Source: Gammaproteobacteria bacterium
GTDB taxonomy: Bacteria; Pseudomonadota; Gammaproteobacteria; Nitrococcales; Nitrococcaceae
Direction of reading: 5' to 3'
Assembly (NCBI GenBank): GCA_018334525.1
Contig: JAGXLT010000088.1
Span: 1-5,051 of the forward strand
Length of the DNA: 5,051 nt
The notes under the pieces are model-generated. The model was given only the letters and a program-made list of their open reading frames with translations, did no database searches and was not told where the DNA came from. Positions 1 to 5,051 of the stretch are shown here, piece after piece (the stretch's first letter is position 1; each line of letters starts with the position of its first letter). The position numbers and the translations under genes are program-made.

Positions 1-60
1 GTGCTGCGCGAAAATGACATTAAGGCCTGGGAAGAGCGGTTCTTAACCGATTTGCGATGA
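1..60 (+). CDS. otsA: C-terminal end of probable trehalose-6-phosphate synthase (partial)
   Basis: The first frame is open from the window edge to a TGA at 58-60 and encodes 19 residues, VLRENDIKAWEERFLTDLR. This matches the pattern at the end of the OtsA glycosyltransferase domain; E. coli OtsA, from memory, has NDINHWQECFISDLK there, sharing N-D-I, W, F and D-L at the same spacing. OtsA joins UDP-glucose and glucose-6-phosphate to make trehalose-6-phosphate in the cytoplasm, the first step of osmoprotectant trehalose synthesis. The gene would end directly after this helix, without the longer tail of the E. coli enzyme. Its stop overlaps the next start codon (ATGA, 57-60). The GTG at position 1 is only the window edge, not a supported start. 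The call rests on a short match, so the family is probable rather than certain. Confidence 0.68.
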   Translation: MLRENDIKAWEERFLTDLR

Positions 61-1103
61 CGCGCACCATCCTCCATGTTGATATGGATGCCTTTTTTGC
101 TGCCGTTGAGCTGCGCCGGCAACCTGACTTGCAGGGTAAGCCGGTTGTGGTGGGCGGCCGCGGTGATCCAACACAACGTGGCGTAGTCTCAACCGCCACG
201 TATGAAGCCCGAGTACATGGAATTCACTCTGGCATGGCGCTGCGCACGGCGCATCGACTCTGCCCGGATGCCATTTTTTTACCGGTCGATTTTGCCGCCT
301 ATCGCGCCGCATCCGCCCAAGTGTTTGCCGTGCTTGATCAGGTAAGCCCGGTACGACAGGCAGTGGGGCTGGATGAAGCCTATCTCGATATCAGTCATCG
401 GTCTGAAGAGCCATCGCACATTGGCGCACAGCTGAAAGCCGATATTTTTAACGCCACCGGGCTGGTGGCCTCTGTGGGTATCGCGCCTAATCGCCTGCTC
501 GCTAAAATTGCCTCTGATCTTGAAAAGCCGGATGGCCTGACGCTACTGGCTATCGCCGATGTGCCGGCGCGAATCTGGCCGCTACCCGTTAGAACACTGC
601 ATGGCGTTGGCCCGCGCACCGCTGAGCGTCTTGCATTACTGGGCATTGCAGAGATTGGCCAGTTGGCGAAAGCTGAGCTTAGCTTACTGACGAGCGAATT
701 CAGCCCGAGTCATGCCCAATCACTGCAGCAAGCCGCACACGGTGAAGATGACCGCCCGGTGCAGACCGAGCGCGCGCGTAAATCCATTGGCCGTGAGCGC
801 ACCTTTCAGCAGGACTGCCGCAGCAGCGGGCGATTAGCGCATGAGGCGCAGCAAATGCTCGAAGAAGTGCATGGTCGGTTGTGCCACAGCGGTCTACGCG
901 CACGCACGGTGACCGTCAAGCTGCGCTACCGCGACTTCACCACGCACACCCGCTCACAAAGTCTGTCTCAGGCCAGCGACGAGCTAAGCGCCCTTGGCAA
1001 CAGCGTCCATCACTGCCTCTTTGCCCATACCCTGCATCGCGCGGTTCGGTTGCTGGGCGTTCAGCTTTCCGGGCTGGAATACGCACCGGGCCAGAGCGCA
1101 TGA
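57..1103 (+). CDS. dinB: DNA polymerase IV (Y-family translesion polymerase)
   Basis: This 348-residue protein is full length for DinB (E. coli 351). It copies damaged DNA with low fidelity in the cytoplasm. The palm begins HVDMDAFFAAVE (7-18), giving metal ligand D9 and steric-gate F14. The second catalytic motif GLDEAYLD (104-111) supplies D106 and E107. The SVGIAPNRLLAKIASD block (139-154) and KPDG (157-160) are typical of the family. A thumb helix-hairpin-helix, LHGVGPRTAERL, lies at about 181-192. The little finger starts near RKSIGRERTF (241-250) and ends with RLLGVQLSGL (331-340). Only eight residues follow, so the usual C-terminal clamp-binding peptide (QLVLGL in E. coli, from memory) is missing. 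The ATG at 57 is chosen because it aligns with the family N-terminus and overlaps the upstream stop as ATGA; no strong ribosome site precedes it, which suggests coupled translation. No LexA-type box is visible in the 56 bases upstream. Confidence 0.97.
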   Translation: MTRTILHVDMDAFFAAVELRRQPDLQGKPVVVGGRGDPTQRGVVSTATYEARVHGIHSGMALRTAHRLCPDAIFLPVDFAAYRAASAQVFAVLDQVSPVRQAVGLDEAYLDISHRSEEPSHIGAQLKADIFNATGLVASVGIAPNRLLAKIASDLEKPDGLTLLAIADVPARIWPLPVRTLHGVGPRTAERLALLGIAEIGQLAKAELSLLTSEFSPSHAQSLQQAAHGEDDRPVQTERARKSIGRERTFQQDCRSSGRLAHEAQQMLEEVHGRLCHSGLRARTVTVKLRYRDFTTHTRSQSLSQASDELSALGNSVHHCLFAHTLHRAVRLLGVQLSGLEYAPGQSA

Positions 1104-2026
1104 GTAACATAGCCGCCATTTTAAGCGCACTGCTACCGCTGTTTGCCTTAATCTTAATCGGCACCGCACTGCGCCGAGCCAACTTTCCTGGCGATGCCTT
1201 CTGGCCGGCGCTTGAGCGACTGATTTACTTTGTTTTCTTCCCGGCGCTGCTCATTAGCAGTTTAGGTAATGCCGCTTTAGATGCCACTCGCCTGCTGCCA
1301 CTTTTTTTAGCATTGCTCCTGGCCCTGGCTGCCGGCAGTGCGCTTGTCTTTGCACTGAGCCCGTTGCTAAAGCTCACCGGGCCTGCACTGAGCTCCGTTT
1401 ATCAAGGCTCGCTGCGCTTTAATAGTTACCTGGGCATTGTCATTGTGCTGAATGTAATGGGGCCGGCGGCCATGCCGACCGCCGCCCTGGTTATCGCACT
1501 CTTTATCCCGCTACTGAACGTCGCCTGCGTACTGGTGCTGACACGCTGCGCCGATCGTCACGCCACACCAGGCGCTGTTACAAAAAGTCTGATCAGTAAT
1601 CCGCTTATCCTCGGTTGTCTGATCGGTTTAGCGCTTAACCTAACCGGCCTGGGCGTACCAGCGCTTGCAGATCGCCTGCTGAGCATACTCGCCAGTGCGG
1701 CCGTCCCGCTGGGATTGATGAGCGTGGGCGCAGGGCTGCAGTTTCGCCGTTTACGTCAGGATATGGCCCCCATCTTAAGCAGTAGCCTGATAAAATTATT
1801 GATCCTACCTCTGGTTGGCTGGGGCATTGCGCTTGTCATGGGCTTACAGCCTCTGGAAACCGAAATGTTAGTGCTGTTTCTAGCACTGCCTGCCGCCACC
1901 TCGGCGTATATTCTGGCGCGCCAACTCGGCGGCGATCACACGCTTGTCTCAGGTTTGCTCACTTTTCAAACCGCGCTGGCGGCAATAACTTTACCCCTCA
2001 TTCTGGCTTTCCTATCAAGCAACTGA
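1100..2026 (+). CDS. AEC (auxin efflux carrier) family transporter
   Basis: This 308-residue, very hydrophobic inner-membrane protein has about ten predicted membrane segments (roughly 5-25, 40-58, 65-87, 107-122, 127-148, 165-183, 195-212, 226-248, 255-275 and 285-305), arranged as two five-helix halves. Family landmarks are the QGSLRFNSYLG loop (102-112), SNPLILG (166-172) opening the second half, PLGLMSVGAGLQ (203-214), and LPAATSAYILARQLGGD (263-279). AEC proteins such as MdcF and YfdV are secondary carriers thought to move small organic anions; the substrate cannot be read from sequence. The reading frame is open back to 881 inside dinB, but homology starts at the ATG at 1100, which overlaps the dinB stop as ATGA. 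The 308-residue length is normal for the family. A weak purine stretch (AGAG, 1093-1096) sits just upstream, so translation probably depends on dinB. Confidence 0.92.
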   Translation: MSNIAAILSALLPLFALILIGTALRRANFPGDAFWPALERLIYFVFFPALLISSLGNAALDATRLLPLFLALLLALAAGSALVFALSPLLKLTGPALSSVYQGSLRFNSYLGIVIVLNVMGPAAMPTAALVIALFIPLLNVACVLVLTRCADRHATPGAVTKSLISNPLILGCLIGLALNLTGLGVPALADRLLSILASAAVPLGLMSVGAGLQFRRLRQDMAPILSSSLIKLLILPLVGWGIALVMGLQPLETEMLVLFLALPAATSAYILARQLGGDHTLVSGLLTFQTALAAITLPLILAFLSSN

Positions 2027-2039
2027 CATTCTGATGCGT

Positions 2040-2045
2040 TACAAT
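2040..2045 (+). promoter_or_regulatory. Candidate -10 element upstream of the pat gene
   Basis: TACAAT matches five of six bases of the sigma-70 -10 consensus and would start transcription near 2052, giving a leader of about 30 bases. No good -35 hexamer sits 16-18 bp upstream (AAGCAA at 2017-2022 is poor), and there is no correctly placed extended -10 TG. An alternative pair, TTACAA at 2039-2044 with TATACG at 2062-2067, has a 17-bp spacer but weak matches and would leave only about 10 bases of leader. Read-through from the upstream operon is equally possible. Confidence 0.25.
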
Positions 2046-2060
2046 GTTGCTGTGCAGCAT
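2044..2060 (+). promoter_or_regulatory. Short hairpin-forming inverted repeat in the intergenic gap
   Basis: ATGTTGC and GCAGCAT can pair as a seven-step stem with one G-U wobble around a three-base TGT loop. It lies in the 57-bp gap between the transporter and the pat gene. No run of T residues follows, so it is not a convincing intrinsic terminator. It could be a weak mRNA structure or an operator dyad, or it could be chance. Confidence 0.3.
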
Positions 2061-2072
2061 TTATACGCGAAC

Positions 2073-2077
2073 AGGGG
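2073..2077 (+). promoter_or_regulatory. Ribosome binding site of the pat gene
   Basis: AGGGG lies six bases before the ATG at 2084, the best Shine-Dalgarno match in the window, and supports that start and independent translation of the gene. It is embedded in a small inverted repeat, ACAGG-GG-CCTGT (2071-2082), that runs almost to the start codon. With a two-base loop the fold would be strained, so a role in hiding the site is doubtful. Confidence 0.65.
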
Positions 2078-2083
2078 CCTGTT

Positions 2084-4813
2084 ATGACCATTCGCAATCT
2101 CAACGCCATCTTTAAACCCCAATCCATCGCCGTTATCGGGGCGAGTCGCCGGCCGGGCTCGGTTGGCGCGGTGCTGGCTCGCAACCTGTTTCACGGCGGC
2201 TTTGGCGGGCCGGTGATGCCGGTCAACCCAAAGCATGAATCCATTGAAGGGGTTTTATGTTACCCAACGGTCAGCGCCCTGCCGATTACCCCTGATTTAG
2301 CGGTTATTTGCACGCCACCTGACACTGTACCGGGCCTGGTTAAAGACCTGGCCGAGCGTGGTACGCGCGGCATTATCGTTATTACCGCGGGGTTTGGTGA
2401 GGGTAATAATGAAGCCGGTATGGCATTACAAAATGAAATGCTGGCCGCCGCTAAGCCACATCTGACCCGCATTATCGGCCCTAACTGCTTAGGCGTTTTA
2501 GTACCTGGCATGGGCCTGAATGCGAGTTTTGCGCATATCTCACCGCCTCGTGGCCATATTGCCTTCGCCACCCAGTCTGGCGCGGTGGTCACCTCGGTGC
2601 TCGATTGGGCGCAGCGCCGCAAAATCGGTTTTTCACATCTGATCTCCCTAGGCAGCATGGCCGATGTCGACTTTGGCGACACAATCGATTACCTCGCTAA
2701 CGATCCGCACACGCGCGCCATTCTGCTGTATATGGAATCGGTGACCGACGCGCGCAAGTTCATGTCGGCTGCACGGGCGGCAGCAAGAATGAAGCCTGTG
2801 ATTGTTGTGAAAGCCGGCCGGCATGCGGCCAGCGCTCAGGCAGCCGCCTCTCACACCGGTGCACTGGCCGGCTCTGATGCGGTTTATGACGCGGCCTTTC
2901 GTCGCGCCGGCATGCTTCGGGTTGGCACCCTGGGTGAGCTGTTTGATGCCGTAGAAACCCTTTCCTCGGCAGAACTGCCTCAGGGTGATGCCCTGACCAT
3001 TTTAACCAATGGTGGCGGTATTGGCGTACTGGCGGCTGATACCCTCATTTCGCAGGGTGGTGAGCTGGCTGATTTGCCGGAATCGGTGGTAAAGGCACTT
3101 AACAAGGTGCTACCGCCCACGTGGTCGCATGGTAATCCCGTTGACATCATTGGCGATGCCTCCGGCAAACGTTATGCCGATGCCCTGCGCGTGCTGACCG
3201 AGCAGCAGGAAAGTGATGCCATTCTTATTCTTAACTGCCCCACAGCAGTGGCAGACAGCATGGAAGCGGCCGAGGCCGTGATTGCCGAAAAAAACCGCCC
3301 TAGCAAACCGGGCCTTCCCCGTCCGGCACTCTTCACCTCCTGGGTCGGACAATACACTGCGGAGGCGGCCCGACGACGCTTTGGCGAGGCGCATGTACCC
3401 ACCTACCCCACGCCGGAGCGGGCCGTGCGGGCATTTATGCACATGGTGGAATACAAGCGTAACCAGGCCCAACTGTTGGAAACACCGCCCTCAGTGCCGG
3501 AGGTCTTTACACCGGACTATACCGCCGCTCGGGCATTAATCGATCAGGCCAGTGCTGAGGGGCGGGAGACCCTCACAGAGCCTGAGGCAAAACAGCTACT
3601 CGCCGCCTATGGCGTTGAAATTGTCCCCACTGAAGTGGCGGCCGATCCTGATTCTGCCGCGCAAGCCGCCGAGCGACTGGGCTTTCCTGCCGCCATTAAA
3701 ATCCTCTCGCGCGACATCACACATAAAAGTGATGTGGGTGGCGTCGTGCTTGATCTGGAAAATACAGAAGCGGTCAGACAGGCCGCCGAGGCCATGCAGC
3801 GCCGCGTGGCGGAAACCTATCCCGATGCCAGCCTGCAAGGCTTCAGCGTGCAGCCCATGGTCAAACGAGCCGGCGCCTGGGAACTGATTGTCGGGGTGAC
3901 TGATGACGCCCAATTCGGACCGGTCATATTATTTGGTCAGGGCGGCACCGCGGTAGAGGTGATTCGCGATCAGGCGCTGGGGCTGCCCCCGCTTAATCTG
4001 AAACTGGCGCATGACATGATCCGGCAAACCCGCATTTACCAGCAGCTTAAAGGCTATCGCTCTCAAGCACCCGCCGATTTGGACATGATTGCCTTAACGC
4101 TCACCCGCATCGCACAAATTGCCACTGACTTTTCAGAGGTCAAAGAGCTGGATATTAATCCGCTCTTAGCATCTGATACGGGCGTGGTTGCGCTGGATGC
4201 ACGGGTGCGAATCGGTGAAAACGGCACGGGCAGCCGGCGCTTGGCTATACGCCCCTACCCGCGTGAGCTGGAGCGCACCATTACCGCAGATAGTGGCGAA
4301 GACTATTTGCTCAGACCCATTCTGCCCGAGGATGAACCGGCCCTGCATCGCGCTTTTGCTCATCTAACGCCCGAGCAGATTCGTCTGCGCTTTTTTGCAC
4401 CGATGAAACATCTCAGCCACATGGCGGCAGCACGGTTTACGCAAATCGATTATGACCGGGAAATGGCATTCATCATTACTGTGCCGGGCGTGCCGGGCAA
4501 AGCAGAACTCTACGGCGCGGTGCACCTGAATTCGGATCCTGATGGGGATGAAGCGGAATACTCCATCGTCGTGCGGCATGATTTAACCCGTTTAGGGTTG
4601 GGGCGTATTTTAATGGAGCAGGTCATTGAGTACGCCAAACAACGGGGCATCAAGCAGATCGTTGGTGATGTGTTGCGTGAAAATCGACCGATGCTGTCAT
4701 TATGCGAACAACTCGGCTTTAGCCAAAAGACCGACCCAAATGATCGCGATATCGTGCATGTGCGACTGCCGCTTAGCGATACTTCAAAATCTCCATCAAC
4801 TCATCAACCATAA
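2084..4813 (+). CDS. Pat/PatZ-type protein: NDP-forming acyl-CoA synthetase module fused to a GNAT acetyltransferase
   Basis: The 909-residue protein is collinear with E. coli PatZ (about 886), a cytoplasmic protein-lysine acetyltransferase that inactivates acetyl-CoA synthetase. Domain order: CoA-binding Rossmann fold (about 8-135; IAVIGAS at 15-21, IGPNCLG at 131-137); succinyl-CoA-ligase-like region (about 150-455) with SHTGALAG (256-263); ATP-grasp (about 485-710) with AIKI (537-540), THKSDVGG (546-553), FGQGGTAVE (617-625) and LDINPLL (689-695); GNAT (about 740-895) with EDEPAL (749-754), DYDREMAF (789-796), AEYSIVV (824-830) and the acetyl-CoA loop RLGLGR (836-841). E825 aligns with the glutamate I recall as catalytic in Salmonella Pat. 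H257 and H547 correspond to the phospho-transfer histidines of ADP-forming acetyl-CoA synthetases. PatZ lacks the first, so this protein may also make acyl-CoA. The ATG at 2084 has a good ribosome site and aligns with the PatZ start. The 3' end overlaps the convergent regulator gene. I leave the symbol blank because ligase versus acetyltransferase function is unsettled. Confidence 0.93.
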   Translation: MTIRNLNAIFKPQSIAVIGASRRPGSVGAVLARNLFHGGFGGPVMPVNPKHESIEGVLCYPTVSALPITPDLAVICTPPDTVPGLVKDLAERGTRGIIVITAGFGEGNNEAGMALQNEMLAAAKPHLTRIIGPNCLGVLVPGMGLNASFAHISPPRGHIAFATQSGAVVTSVLDWAQRRKIGFSHLISLGSMADVDFGDTIDYLANDPHTRAILLYMESVTDARKFMSAARAAARMKPVIVVKAGRHAASAQAAASHTGALAGSDAVYDAAFRRAGMLRVGTLGELFDAVETLSSAELPQGDALTILTNGGGIGVLAADTLISQGGELADLPESVVKALNKVLPPTWSHGNPVDIIGDASGKRYADALRVLTEQQESDAILILNCPTAVADSMEAAEAVIAEKNRPSKPGLPRPALFTSWVGQYTAEAARRRFGEAHVPTYPTPERAVRAFMHMVEYKRNQAQLLETPPSVPEVFTPDYTAARALIDQASAEGRETLTEPEAKQLLAAYGVEIVPTEVAADPDSAAQAAERLGFPAAIKILSRDITHKSDVGGVVLDLENTEAVRQAAEAMQRRVAETYPDASLQGFSVQPMVKRAGAWELIVGVTDDAQFGPVILFGQGGTAVEVIRDQALGLPPLNLKLAHDMIRQTRIYQQLKGYRSQAPADLDMIALTLTRIAQIATDFSEVKELDINPLLASDTGVVALDARVRIGENGTGSRRLAIRPYPRELERTITADSGEDYLLRPILPEDEPALHRAFAHLTPEQIRLRFFAPMKHLSHMAAARFTQIDYDREMAFIITVPGVPGKAELYGAVHLNSDPDGDEAEYSIVVRHDLTRLGLGRILMEQVIEYAKQRGIKQIVGDVLRENRPMLSLCEQLGFSQKTDPNDRDIVHVRLPLSDTSKSPSTHQP

Positions 4814-5051
4814 CCTCGGCATCGCCCCGAGCTTGCGCGTTCGTGACATGGTGATGCAGGTGACTGCGTAATACCGCATCGCCCACTTTTGATAGCGCAC
4901 CATCAACGGCTTTAAGCTGGCGAAGCACATCGACACAGTAAATATCCTCGCGCTCGAGCATGCGCAAAATACCCTCCACATGCCCGCGAATGGACACCAG
5001 CCGCTGGCGGGCGGCTTCGCGTACGTTAGGGTCAAGCGCCAGCTGGCAGTG
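4773..5051 (-). CDS. CsoR/RcnR/FrmR-family metal-sensing transcriptional repressor (5' end beyond window)
   Basis: Ninety-two codons are open from the window edge to a TAA at 4775-4773. Numbering from the edge, the chain shows the family's three-helix, all-alpha pattern: RQRLVSIRGHVEGILRML (15-32), the ligand cysteine in EDIYCVDVLRQL (35-46), SHLHHHV (63-69), and a final helix ending ELMEILKYR. Such proteins are small DNA-binding repressors that release their operator on binding metal or a reactive compound. C39, H64 and H68 have the same spacing as C35, H60 and H64 of E. coli RcnR (Ni/Co); copper CsoR proteins carry Cys at the last position. Histidine and cysteine at local positions 1-2 may belong to an N-terminal ligand segment. 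The GTG at 4997 is not a credible start because homology continues upstream; the true start is probably within a few codons past 5051. Its usual partner, a metal exporter, would be outside this window. The gene is convergent with pat and overlaps it by 41 bp. Confidence 0.87.
   Translation of the reverse strand, partial: HCQLALDPNVREAARQRLVSIRGHVEGILRMLEREDIYCVDVLRQLKAVDGALSKVGDAVLRSHLHHHVTNAQARGDAEVMVDELMEILKYR

Noticed and set aside
881..1099. The transporter reading frame stays open for 73 codons upstream of its assigned start, inside dinB.
   Set aside because: The extra residues are arginine- and proline-rich with no membrane character, typical of an out-of-frame shadow of dinB. Family homology begins at the ATG at 1100.
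2051..2067. A possible CRP site before pat, because E. coli patZ is known to be CRP-controlled.
   Set aside because: Only a TGTG-like half site is present and there is no TCACA partner at the required spacing.
2260..2682. A 140-codon open frame on the minus strand inside the pat gene.
   Set aside because: It lies wholly antisense to well-conserved domains, has no recognisable motif, and is expected by chance in this base composition.
2813..2822. A perfect 10-bp palindrome GCCGGCCGGC.
   Set aside because: It lies in conserved coding sequence (the K-A-G-R-H segment), and GCCGGC strings are common across this GC-rich window.
3110..3472. A 120-codon minus-strand open frame with several His, Gly and Cys residues within pat.
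   Set aside because: It is antisense to the ligase region with no start context or family resemblance, and the residue mix simply mirrors sense codons.
3552..3887. A 111-codon plus-strand open frame overlapping pat in another frame.
   Set aside because: The pat frame here encodes the conserved ATP-grasp domain; the alternative frame gives a Ser/Pro/Arg-rich product with no motif.
4796..5035. A 79-codon minus-strand frame overlapping the metal regulator.
   Set aside because: The regulator frame carries clear CsoR-family motifs; this frame is its out-of-phase shadow.

Overview
The window reads as a gene-dense stretch of a gammaproteobacterial chromosome of moderately high GC (judged by eye, not computed). 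The closest comparisons I can make from memory are to E. coli proteins: DinB, PatZ (YfiQ), OtsA and RcnR. No species-level call is possible. There are no mobile elements, CRISPR arrays, tRNAs or rRNAs, and base and codon use look even throughout, so this looks like ordinary core or near-core chromosome.

Layout, left to right. (1) 1-60, +: the last 19 codons of a gene whose tail resembles the C-terminus of OtsA, trehalose-6-phosphate synthase. (2) 57-1103, +: dinB, the Y-family translesion DNA polymerase IV. (3) 1100-2026, +: an AEC (auxin efflux carrier) family permease with about ten membrane segments. These three genes are joined by two successive 4-bp ATGA stop/start overlaps, so they are almost certainly cotranscribed and translationally coupled. 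(4) A 57-bp gap, 2027-2083, holds a short hairpin, a weak -10-like element and a strong Shine-Dalgarno sequence. (5) 2084-4813, +: a 909-residue PatZ/Pat-type protein, in which an NDP-forming acyl-CoA synthetase module is fused to a C-terminal GNAT acetyltransferase. (6) 4773-5051, -: a CsoR/RcnR-family metal-responsive repressor, cut at its N-terminus by the window end and overlapping the 3' end of the pat gene by 41 bp tail to tail.

Functionally this is a mixed neighbourhood: osmoprotectant synthesis, DNA damage tolerance, metabolite export, acetyl-CoA and protein-lysine acetylation control, and metal sensing. The first three genes are a mixed operon rather than a recognisable pathway. I see no clear novel multi-gene system.

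The points most worth checking are these. The Pat-like protein keeps the catalytic histidine of ADP-forming acyl-CoA synthetases that E. coli PatZ has lost. The CsoR-family regulator has a Cys-His-His ligand pattern (RcnR-like) within an HLHHH run. The DinB has no standard C-terminal clamp-binding tail. The pat and regulator genes overlap convergently with no terminator between them.
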